A stretch of 8,212 bases of DNA from Candidatus Muproteobacteria bacterium (GTDB lineage: Bacteria > Pseudomonadota > Gammaproteobacteria > Acidiferrobacterales > Sulfurifustaceae), in the NCBI GenBank assembly GCA_023266455.1, contig JAHFQD010000016.1:1-8212 (forward strand). Direction: 5' to 3'. The position numbers and the translations under genes were made by a program. Below the pieces are notes generated by a model, which had not been told where the DNA came from, did not search any database, and saw nothing but the letters and a program-made list of their open reading frames with translations. How positions within the stretch are numbered: position 1 is the first letter of the stretch; each line of letters opens with the position of its first letter. This document shows positions 1-6,117 of the stretch, one piece after another.

Positions 1-2
1 TG

Positions 3-188
3 CCGTTCGCGATCATCGGACGCCTGTTTTTCGGCACCAAAATCGTCTTCGTCGAGACCCTGGCGCAAGTCGTCACGCCGTCGCTCAGTGGCCGGATCAT
101 GTATCATCTCGCCCACGATTTTTTCTATCAGTGGCCTGGGTTGCGAAAGCACTATCCCAAGGCGAAATACGCCGGATCGCTGATTTGA
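3..188 (+). CDS. PssD/Alg14-like glycosyltransferase anchor subunit, 3' fragment
   Basis: This is the last 61 codons of a gene that begins before the window. The readable part contains VFVETL, then PSLSGRIMYHL, then QWPGLRKHYPKAKYAG close to the TGA stop. That order matches the C-terminus of the Alg14/PssD/CpsF family of oligosaccharide biosynthesis proteins. In the family, the Alg14-like subunit sits on the inner membrane and recruits the soluble Alg13/PssE-like subunit to make a two-part glycosyltransferase that extends a polyprenyl-diphosphate-linked sugar. The pairing is supported here by the next gene, which is PssE-like and starts on a TTG overlapping this stop (TTGA, 185-188). The N-terminal part and any membrane anchor lie outside the window, so substrate cannot be inferred. 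The family call is fairly secure because the C-terminal motif and the partner gene agree. Confidence 0.8.
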   Translation, partial: PFAIIGRLFFGTKIVFVETLAQVVTPSLSGRIMYHLAHDFFYQWPGLRKHYPKAKYAGSLI

Positions 189-685
189 GCACGTTCGTCA
201 CCGTCGGTAACGACAAAAAGCCGTTCACGCGTTTGCTGCAGGCGGTCACCGAGTTGGCGCCGCGATTGCCGGCCCCTGTGATCGTGCAGCACGGGCACAC
301 GCCGTTCGCGGACGCACGTTGTCAGCCGTTCGCGTTTTTAGGAATGGACGAGTTCGAACGCCAGTTACGCGAGGCGAGCTTGCTCATCACGCACGCCGGC
401 GCCGGATCGATTTTAGGCGCGATCCAAGCGCGCAAAGTGCCGATCGTAGTTCCAAGGCGCGCCGGTATGCACGAGCATGTGAACGATCATCAGATCGAAC
501 TCGCCGCGCAGTTGGAAACGACTGGCAGGATCGTCGTTGTGCAAGATGTCGCGATGTTAGCGCAAGCCGTCGACGCAGCCATGGAGAAGCAAGCGCGGTT
601 GAACACGGACAAGACCGATGCGGGAGCGGCGCTGATCGCGGCAGTTGCGGGCGTGTTGCAGAATTATGCGAAGGAAATTAGGTAA
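185..685 (+). CDS. PssE/Alg13-like glycosyltransferase catalytic subunit
   Basis: A 166-residue protein of the Alg13/PssE type, the UDP-sugar-binding C-terminal half of a GT-B glycosyltransferase (GT28-like). It opens with STFVTVG (residues 2-8), the usual family start, followed by PFTRLL. LLITHAGAGS (66-75) is the nucleotide-sugar binding loop, and RRAGMHEHVNDHQIELA (91-107) is the conserved donor-site segment. There is no signal peptide or membrane segment, so it should be cytosolic and membrane-recruited by the PssD-like partner just upstream. I chose the TTG at 185 because it places the conserved motif right at the N-terminus, overlaps the upstream stop and gives the family's usual length of about 160 residues. 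The in-frame ATG at 131 would add 18 residues encoded wholly inside the previous gene. The pair probably adds one sugar to the exopolysaccharide repeat unit; known PssDE systems transfer glucuronic acid, but the donor here is not determined. Confidence 0.85.
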   Translation: MSTFVTVGNDKKPFTRLLQAVTELAPRLPAPVIVQHGHTPFADARCQPFAFLGMDEFERQLREASLLITHAGAGSILGAIQARKVPIVVPRRAGMHEHVNDHQIELAAQLETTGRIVVVQDVAMLAQAVDAAMEKQARLNTDKTDAGAALIAAVAGVLQNYAKEIR

Positions 686-700
686 AGAGAATTTAGCGGC

Positions 701-2446
701 ATGAATATCCTCGGTATCAACGCGTTCCACGGCGACGCCTCGGCCTGTTTGGTCAGCGGCGGTGTATTGCGTGCGGCGGTGGAAGAAGAACGCTTTCGTC
801 GCGTTAAACATTGGGCCGGGTTTCCGACCGAGGCCATCAAATATTGTTTGGCGTCATCCAAGATGACGCTCGCCGACGTCGATGTCGTGGCGCTGAACAG
901 CAACCCACGCGCGAATCGCTGGCGTAAGTTGTACTACGTGTTGCGCAATCGGCCCGATCCGAAATTTTTAGCGAAACGTTTGGCCAGTCGCAAGAAACGC
1001 ATGCGAGTTCCGGAATTGCTGGAGCAGGCGTTTCCGAATAACGGTTTCCGCGGCAAGGTCGAGCATGTCGAACATCACCTGGCGCATTTGGCCTCGGCGT
1101 TCTACGTGTCGCCGTTCGAAGAAGCGGCGGTGGCGTCTATCGACGGCTTCGGCGATTTCGCCAGCGCCGCGTGGGGCATTGGCCGCGGCAACCACATCGA
1201 AATCGTCGGACGCGTGCACTTCCCACATTCGCTCGGGATTTTTTACGAAACCATGACGCATTATTTGGGTTTTCGTAAATATGGCGACGAATACAAAGTG
1301 ATGGGCCTCGCGCCGTATGGCAAACCCGAATATATGGACGCCATGCGCGAGATCGTGTACGTCGCGCCGCATTCGGCGTTTCGTTTGAATTTAAAATATT
1401 TTCGCCATCACACCGGCGAGGCGACGTACTCCTGGGAAAACGGCGAACCGACTTCCGACGATTACTACAGCGACGAATTAGAAAAGTTGCTGGGACCGGC
1501 GCGAAAGAAAGACGATCCGTTGACGCAGCAACACAAAGACATCGCGCGTTCGGTGCAAACCATGTACGAAGACGCGGCGTTTGAATTGCTCAACGGGTTG
1601 CATGAACGTTTCCCGGTAAAAGATTTATGCCTCGCCGGCGGTTGTGCCATGAACTCGGTTGCCAACGGCAAAGTTTATTTGCGTACGCCGTATCGCCGGT
1701 TGTACGTGCAAGCGGCGGCGGGCGACGCCGGCGGCGCCATCGGCGCGGCTTATGGCGCGTACATGCAAGTGGGCGGCGATCGTAAATTTGTAATGCGCGA
1801 CGCGTATTGGGGGCCAGAATTCAACGACGTCGAGATCGCTACACTGCTGAACAACCGCCGCGGCGAGTTGGATCAAGAACGATGCGAAATCGCGCATCTC
1901 GACAACGAACAAGAACTTTGCCGGCAGACGGCGCAGATCATCGCCGACGGCAACGTCGTCGGTTGGTTCCAAGGTCGGCTGGAGTGGGGTCCGCGCGCGT
2001 TGGGCAATCGCTCTATCGTTTGCGATCCGCGCCGCGCGGACATGAAAGATATCCTCAATTCGAAAATCAAACGCCGCGAATCGTTTCGGCCGTTCGCGCC
2101 GTCGATCCTGCGCGAACATGTCGCTAAATGGTTCGAGTTGGAAGACGATGTGCCGTTCATGATGCAGGTATTTCAGATTCGCGAAGACAAACGCGGTTCG
2201 ATTCCGGCGGTGACGCACGTCGACGGTTCCGGGCGCTTACAAACCGTGACGCGCGATGGCAACGCGCGATATTACGGTTTGATCGACGCTTTCCACGCGC
2301 TCACCGGCGTGCCCATCGTGTTGAATACCTCGTTCAACGAGAATGAACCCATCGTCAATCAGCCGTCCGAAGCGCTGAATTGTTTTTTGCGCACGCGCAT
2401 GGATGCGTTGGTGTTGGGCAATTACATTGTTCGCCGAACTAAGTAA
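701..2446 (+). CDS. NodU/TobZ-family O-carbamoyltransferase
   Basis: A 581-residue cytosolic enzyme of the carbamoyltransferase family (NodU, CmcH, TobZ), which uses carbamoyl phosphate and ATP to put a carbamoyl group on a sugar or antibiotic hydroxyl. The N-terminal Kae1/ASKHA-like domain starts with MNILGINAFHGDASACL. It contains HHLAHLASAFY (125-135) and SIDGFGD (146-152), followed by EYKVMGLAPYG (197-207), LCLAGGCAMNSVANGK (309-324) and AAAGDAGGAIGAAYG (338-352). By analogy with TobZ, H125, H129, D148 and D342 are the likely metal ligands. The C-terminal domain carries GRLEWGPRALGNRSI (425-439), RRESFRPFAP (458-467) and VLNTSFNENEPIV (540-552). Length and all motifs are complete, so it looks functional. 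It starts 15 nt after pssE with only a weak A/G-rich ribosome site. Its place among glycosyltransferases points to carbamoylation of a residue in the surface polysaccharide rather than of a Nod factor or antibiotic; this is inference. Confidence 0.92.
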   Translation: MNILGINAFHGDASACLVSGGVLRAAVEEERFRRVKHWAGFPTEAIKYCLASSKMTLADVDVVALNSNPRANRWRKLYYVLRNRPDPKFLAKRLASRKKRMRVPELLEQAFPNNGFRGKVEHVEHHLAHLASAFYVSPFEEAAVASIDGFGDFASAAWGIGRGNHIEIVGRVHFPHSLGIFYETMTHYLGFRKYGDEYKVMGLAPYGKPEYMDAMREIVYVAPHSAFRLNLKYFRHHTGEATYSWENGEPTSDDYYSDELEKLLGPARKKDDPLTQQHKDIARSVQTMYEDAAFELLNGLHERFPVKDLCLAGGCAMNSVANGKVYLRTPYRRLYVQAAAGDAGGAIGAAYGAYMQVGGDRKFVMRDAYWGPEFNDVEIATLLNNRRGELDQERCEIAHLDNEQELCRQTAQIIADGNVVGWFQGRLEWGPRALGNRSIVCDPRRADMKDILNSKIKRRESFRPFAPSILREHVAKWFELEDDVPFMMQVFQIREDKRGSIPAVTHVDGSGRLQTVTRDGNARYYGLIDAFHALTGVPIVLNTSFNENEPIVNQPSEALNCFLRTRMDALVLGNYIVRRTK

Positions 2447-2460
2447 TGGTCTTCAGAAAA

Positions 2461-2500
2461 CCTCTCCCTCGCCCTTTCACCTCTCTCGACGGGAGAGGGG
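2461..2500 (-). repeat. REP-like palindromic repeat, copy 1 (possible terminator)
   Basis: Read on the - strand this matches the pattern CCCTCTCCC, short gap, G/A-rich arm, then a GGG-GAGGG tail, the same unit as the copies at 8034-8077 and 8159-8194. On the + strand, CCTCTCTC (2480-2487) pairs with GGGAGAGG (2491-2498) around a 3-nt loop, with one G-T pair. GGGG and four T follow (2497-2504), so it could also stop transcription after the carbamoyltransferase gene. The run of T is short and termination would be partial at best. Such repeats are common between genes in proteobacterial genomes. Confidence 0.6.
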
Positions 2501-2509
2501 TTTTAGGTC

Positions 2510-2528
2510 CTTCTCCCCCTGGGAGAAG
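2510..2528. repeat. Perfect 8-bp inverted repeat, second hairpin of the intergenic repeat
   Basis: CTTCTCCC (2510-2517) and GGGAGAAG (2521-2528) form a perfect 8-bp stem with a CCT loop. It lies 9 nt after the copy-1 repeat, so the 128-bp gap between the carbamoyltransferase and GT2 genes holds two consecutive hairpins. No T-run follows on the + strand (the next bases are CGTTGGGATG), so it is not a standard terminator. It may be a diverged half of a composite repeat. Confidence 0.55.
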
Positions 2529-2574
2529 CGTTGGGATGAAGGAAACGGTTTTGCATTACGCTGAAACCCGATAG

Positions 2575-3354
2575 ATGAAACCACAGATTTCAGTTGTCAC
2601 TGTCGTTTATAACGGCGTGAATACGGTCGAAGAAACACTGCGTTCGGTCGCGGCGCAACGGTATCCGAATAAAGAGCACCTCGTCATCGACGGCGGTTCC
2701 ACCGACGGCACCGTGGATATCCTTCAACGTCATCGCGGCCAACTGGCAACGCTGGTATCGGAACGTGATCGTGGAATTTACGACGCGATGAATAAAGGCA
2801 TCGAGCGCGCGCACGGCGACGTGATCGGTTTTTTAAACGCCGACGATTCGTTCATGGACGAGAACGTGTTGGACGCGGTGGCGGCGGTGTTCGAGAACCC
2901 CGACGTCGATGCTTGTTATGCTGATCTTATCTACGTGGCGCAGAACGATCCGAACCGCATCATCCGTTATTGGAAGTCCCGACCGTACGAATATGGGCTT
3001 TTTAAGCGCGGCTGGATGGTGGCGCACCCGACGTTTTACGTGCGCCGCTCGGTGTACGAACGGCTTGGCGGATTCGATATTAGTTATAAAATACAAGCCG
3101 ATTTCGAGTTGGCGATGCGGTTCTTGGAAATTCATCGCCTACGCTCGACCTACGTGCCGCAGATTTGGGTGCGCATGCGCATCGGTGGCGAGTCGAACAA
3201 GACTTTCATGAACGTGGTGCGCGGAAATCTGGAGGCCTATCGGGCATGTCGCAAACACGGCGTAAACGTGACACCGTTCTTCCTGCTGCGGAAAGTTCTG
3301 TCGCGCCTGCCGCAATTCATTCAACGACCGATTTCCAACGGCAGGGGCACGTGA
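2575..3354 (+). CDS. Family 2 glycosyltransferase (GT-A fold)
   Basis: A 259-residue inverting glycosyltransferase of the GT2 (WcaE-like) group. ISVVTVVYNG (5-14) is the first beta strand and nucleotide-binding turn, and EHLVIDGGSTDGT (34-46) carries the conserved DGGSTDGT. SERDRGIYDAMNKG (62-75) is the family's typical mid-domain signature, and FLNADD (86-91) supplies the metal-binding acidic pair. HPTFYVRRSVYERLGGFD (151-168) and QADFELAMR (174-182) form the acceptor side, with D176 as candidate catalytic base. There is no transmembrane segment, so it should act at the inner face of the cytoplasmic membrane on a lipid-linked glycan. The start is the first ATG and places the conserved strand at residue 5, but no good Shine-Dalgarno precedes it. 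Its TGA overlaps the GTG start of the next gene (GTGA, 3351-3354), suggesting coupled translation. Donor sugar is unknown. Confidence 0.92.
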   Translation: MKPQISVVTVVYNGVNTVEETLRSVAAQRYPNKEHLVIDGGSTDGTVDILQRHRGQLATLVSERDRGIYDAMNKGIERAHGDVIGFLNADDSFMDENVLDAVAAVFENPDVDACYADLIYVAQNDPNRIIRYWKSRPYEYGLFKRGWMVAHPTFYVRRSVYERLGGFDISYKIQADFELAMRFLEIHRLRSTYVPQIWVRMRIGGESNKTFMNVVRGNLEAYRACRKHGVNVTPFFLLRKVLSRLPQFIQRPISNGRGT

Positions 3355-4745
3355 ACGCGTCGTCCGCGACGCGTTTCAAACCGCCTTCCTGGACCAGCCG
3401 CACGTCGCTGTTGTTGTTGATCGTCGATATCGTCGCACTGATTCTCTGCTTCAACATCGCCCATTGGGCGCGCCTCGGTTGGTGGATCGACGGATTTTTT
3501 TCCTGGGCCATGGCTTGGCCGCTGACGCTGGTCCTCGTTGGTCTGTATGTCTTCGACGCTTATCAACCTTCCACACAAACACCGGTAGTGCGATTCGTCG
3601 CGCGAACCGTCATGGGCATCGGTGCCGCCGGCGTATTGATCTCGTTGTTCGTTTATCTCGCCGGTTATTGGGGTAAGGATTTACTTTTCGGTCGCGGCAT
3701 TTTTTCCATGGCGCTGTTGTTGTACATGCCGAGCGCCGCGTTTACGCGTTACATGGCGGACCGCTGGGAACACCGGCGCGCCACGCGTTTGCGCTGGCTG
3801 GTATTGGGTGCAGGCGAGCGCGCGGCCTTGTTGTACAACGACTATCGCGCGTCGGGTTTGGCGTGGGACATTTTATTCGTGCCGAGCGACGACGAAGAAC
3901 GCGCTACGTCGAAATTGCCGCTGGCGCCGTTCACGGTGGAACAATTCACCGCCGAACCGGCGCATGGCTACACCGCGGTCGTGATTACCGCCGATCCGCC
4001 GTTGTCCGACGAGTTAGTTAAGCGTTTGATGGAAGTACGTTTCCGCGGCACGCGCATCTACGATCTCACCGGCTTCTACGAAAACATCTGGTTCAAAGTC
4101 CCGGTCATGCACATGCGTAGTGGCTGGTTCGTTTTTTCCGAAGGCTTCGAGCTGTTGCACAACCCGGTGGGCCTGCGCGTGAAGCGCTTGCTCGACGTTG
4201 CCGTCGCCGTGGCGATGCTGCTTATTACGTCGCCGCTATTGCCCTTCATCGCGTTGGTAGTTCGTTTCAGCGGTCGCGGCCCGGTGATTTTCCGTCAACG
4301 CCGACGCGGCGAGAACGGCGAAGACTTCACCGTTTATAAATTCCGCACCATGATCGAAGGCGCGCAGCGCGACGGCGCCTGGACGTTCCAAAACGATCCG
4401 CGCATCACCCGCGTCGGCGGCGTGCTGCGTTTGTTCCGCCTCGACGAATTGCCGCAACTCATCAACGTCATTCGCGGCGACATGAGCTTCATCGGCCCAC
4501 GCCCGGAAGCAGTGGAATTGTCTGAACTGTACGAACGCGAAATTCCTTTTTATCAACTGCGCTATATGGTCAAGCCGGGCATCACCGGTTGGGCGCAGGT
4601 GATGTATCGCTACGGCTCGTCCGTCGAGGACGCACGCGAGAAGCTGCAGTACGATTTGTATTACATAAAAAGTTATTCGCTGCTGTTGGATTTGATTATT
4701 TTGTTGAAGACGCTGCGAGTGGTTTTGCTGGGACGGGGGAGATAA
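3351..4745 (+). CDS. Polyprenyl glycosylphosphotransferase, EpsB/WcaJ type
   Basis: A 464-residue integral membrane enzyme that transfers a sugar 1-phosphate from a nucleotide sugar to undecaprenyl phosphate, the first committed step of exopolysaccharide assembly. Hydrophobic segments lie near residues 18-37, 52-69, 86-106 and 113-129. A soluble Rossmann-like domain follows (about 147-260; VLGAGERAALLY at 151-162). The C-terminal catalytic domain begins with KRLLDVAVAVAML (278-290) and the re-entrant hydrophobic helix to about 304. It then has RRRGENGEDFTVYKFRTM (317-334), LDELPQL (364-370, with the Asp365-Glu366 pair equivalent to the PglC dyad), GDMSFIGPRPE (376-386), KPGITGWAQV (408-417) and YGSSVEDAREKLQYDLYYIK (421-440). 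The last segment resembles the subgroup associated with PEP-CTERM/exosortase EPS loci. The GTG start overlaps the preceding stop and has AGGGG just upstream; the open frame extends further back, but only inside the GT2 gene. It appears to end the glycan operon visible here. Confidence 0.93.
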   Translation: MNASSATRFKPPSWTSRTSLLLLIVDIVALILCFNIAHWARLGWWIDGFFSWAMAWPLTLVLVGLYVFDAYQPSTQTPVVRFVARTVMGIGAAGVLISLFVYLAGYWGKDLLFGRGIFSMALLLYMPSAAFTRYMADRWEHRRATRLRWLVLGAGERAALLYNDYRASGLAWDILFVPSDDEERATSKLPLAPFTVEQFTAEPAHGYTAVVITADPPLSDELVKRLMEVRFRGTRIYDLTGFYENIWFKVPVMHMRSGWFVFSEGFELLHNPVGLRVKRLLDVAVAVAMLLITSPLLPFIALVVRFSGRGPVIFRQRRRGENGEDFTVYKFRTMIEGAQRDGAWTFQNDPRITRVGGVLRLFRLDELPQLINVIRGDMSFIGPRPEAVELSELYEREIPFYQLRYMVKPGITGWAQVMYRYGSSVEDAREKLQYDLYYIKSYSLLLDLIILLKTLRVVLLGRGR

Positions 4746-4996
4746 GGTTTTAAGTCATGCTCGCGCGGCGCGTGTGAAGCAGATTGTTTCAAGATTTACG
4801 GACGGCCACAATTAAATACTTGATGTGTCGCGAGTTTGAGCTGCCCATGAACATCGATAGGGGATGACTGTATTCGCAGTAATATTTTTGTAACGTTCAG
4901 ATGCGTTAATAGTCTGACTTAATCCTAGTTCTCCCATCTTTAATTCCTACTCGGTGTCGGTTCGCCGTAGCAGTCAGCGCATTCGTCGTTCCAATC
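4746..4996. other. Intergenic region between the glycan operon and the orphan gene
   Basis: A 251-bp gap that looks richer in A and T than the flanking genes (for example the stretch 4871-4930). CGCGC-G-GCGCG near 4766-4776 is palindromic, but no T-run follows, so it is not a clear terminator for the operon. TTGTAA (4888-4893), TTAATA (4906-4911) and CTTAAT (4918-4923) resemble promoter elements, but none of their spacings is near 17 nt. No ORF with coding character was found. The promoter of the next gene should lie here but cannot be placed. Confidence 0.5.
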
Positions 4997-6067
4997 ATGC
5001 AAATCGAAAAACAGTACGGGTCTCTTCATTTCACGTTGTCGCACGAGACCGGCGACGATCCAAATAATCCGAATCTCGAACAGCACGGCGATCATTTTGT
5101 CGGCACGTTCGTCAATGACCAGGGCCATACGATTCTTTTCGGCATGGATCGTCGTACGAACGAGGCTTATCTTGATGACACCTTTACCTGCGAGAGCAAA
5201 AAGATAAATCTCCGACGTTACGGATCCGGCACTTATGAGGGAGACGTTGGTCCGAATCAGCTGTCCGCGCAGTTCGGGAACGTACGAGCGCATGCGGAAC
5301 TTGGCACGGTGATATTTGAGAAACTGGGAACGGGAGAGTCGAAGACAACGGAAGGTGTTTATCTGGATTACGCTACCGTAGAAGACGATCCCGATCAGTT
5401 AGAAGGTGTGAAAGTAACGCCGGTGGACAAGATCAACGTTCACTACGAATTCCTCGATCCAGACTTCAATTGTTACTCTTACGCGTTTCACGGTGGAAAG
5501 GGCGATCCGACGGATCCCTCCAATGGTCTCGTCACGCATCTTTTTTCGCGTTGGGATGAAGATCCTTTCGACGATATGCAAGACTCGCAGCATTTGTCGT
5601 CATTCGTACCGAAACAGGTAGGCGACGTGATCGTTTACGGTCAGGATCTAAATGGCAACGGCAAGATCGACGATGTCAGTCCGGATATGCGTTATCCCGA
5701 CGGGTCGATAAAGATTTTCGGCGCCGATGGTTCGGTAAACCTTGGGAATAACTATGAGTTTCTCCATGCCGCGGTCGTGACGAAAGTGGACGGGATGGGA
5801 AATCCGATAGAGGTACGAAGTAAAAACGGAACCGGGGACATCAAGATACACGCGCCGTCCAATCCGGGTGACGCTTATAAGCCGGACAACAATTACATCG
5901 AAGAATGGTATCGGCCTAACGAGACGTCGCAACAACGCGATGATCGGCTCAAAGCGATTCTGTCCGTGGAACCTGAACATTACGATCAGCTTGATACGAA
6001 GGCGGATACGAGTAACGTTACCGATACACGGTCTTGGTATCAGAAATGGCCGTGGGAATGGTTCTGA
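4997..6067 (+). CDS. Orphan protein, putative papain-like (NlpC/P60- or CHAP-like) cysteine hydrolase
   Basis: A 356-residue protein of a family I do not recognise by name. Residues 1-120 look beta-rich and hydrophilic (YGSLHFTLSHE, HFVGTFVNDQGHTILFGMD). The second half has a papain-like layout: FNCYSYAFHGG (157-167) with candidate nucleophile C159, VPKQVGDVIVYG (204-215), FLHAAVVTKVDGMGNPIEV (255-273) with candidate H257, and SKNGTGDIKIH (275-285). That order of Cys, then GDV-hydrophobic, then His, is how NlpC/P60 and CHAP amidases and peptidases are built. A DLNGNGKIDD loop (217-226) resembles an EF-hand or dockerin calcium site. The C-terminus SWYQKWPWEWF is tryptophan-rich. No signal peptide or membrane helix is visible. 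No Shine-Dalgarno precedes the ATG; the frame is open back to a TAG at 4910-4912 but offers no ATG, GTG or TTG. It stands alone on its strand, facing an AraC/YHYH pair. Substrate and role are unknown; a cell-wall hydrolase, protease or toxin are all possible. Confidence 0.7.
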   Translation: MQIEKQYGSLHFTLSHETGDDPNNPNLEQHGDHFVGTFVNDQGHTILFGMDRRTNEAYLDDTFTCESKKINLRRYGSGTYEGDVGPNQLSAQFGNVRAHAELGTVIFEKLGTGESKTTEGVYLDYATVEDDPDQLEGVKVTPVDKINVHYEFLDPDFNCYSYAFHGGKGDPTDPSNGLVTHLFSRWDEDPFDDMQDSQHLSSFVPKQVGDVIVYGQDLNGNGKIDDVSPDMRYPDGSIKIFGADGSVNLGNNYEFLHAAVVTKVDGMGNPIEVRSKNGTGDIKIHAPSNPGDAYKPDNNYIEEWYRPNETSQQRDDRLKAILSVEPEHYDQLDTKADTSNVTDTRSWYQKWPWEWF

Positions 6068-6105
6068 AATAAAAACGAAGCCCGATGGAATACAGGGGCT
6101 TCGTT
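6067..6105 (-). terminator. Intrinsic terminator between convergent genes
   Basis: AACGAAGCCC (6074-6083) and GGGCTTCGTT (6096-6105) form a perfect 10-bp stem with a 12-nt loop. On the - strand the stem is followed at once by a T-rich stretch (complement of 6067-6073), the standard rho-independent layout, 12 nt past the stop codon of the AraC-type gene. On the + strand it lies just after the orphan gene's stop, but CTGTGAG follows instead of T, so it would terminate that transcript less well. It best serves the - strand transcript and may act in both directions. Confidence 0.85.
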
Positions 6106-6117
6106 CTGTGAGCCAAA

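Noticed and set aside
131..184. Upstream ATG extension of the PssE-like gene
   Set aside because: The extra 18 residues lie wholly inside the pssD-like gene and precede the conserved N-terminal STFVTVG motif; TTG 185 fits the family length.
1625..2218. 197-codon open frame antisense to the carbamoyltransferase gene
   Set aside because: It is a high-GC shadow frame opposite a clearly conserved gene, with no recognisable domain and no ribosome site considered convincing.
4236..4556. Open frame antisense to the glycosylphosphotransferase catalytic domain
   Set aside because: It mirrors conserved codons of the sense gene; the translated product has no family resemblance.
4888..4923. Sigma70 promoter for the orphan gene
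   Set aside because: TTGTAA and the possible -10 boxes are spaced about 12 or 24 nt apart, not near 17, so no promoter call is justified.
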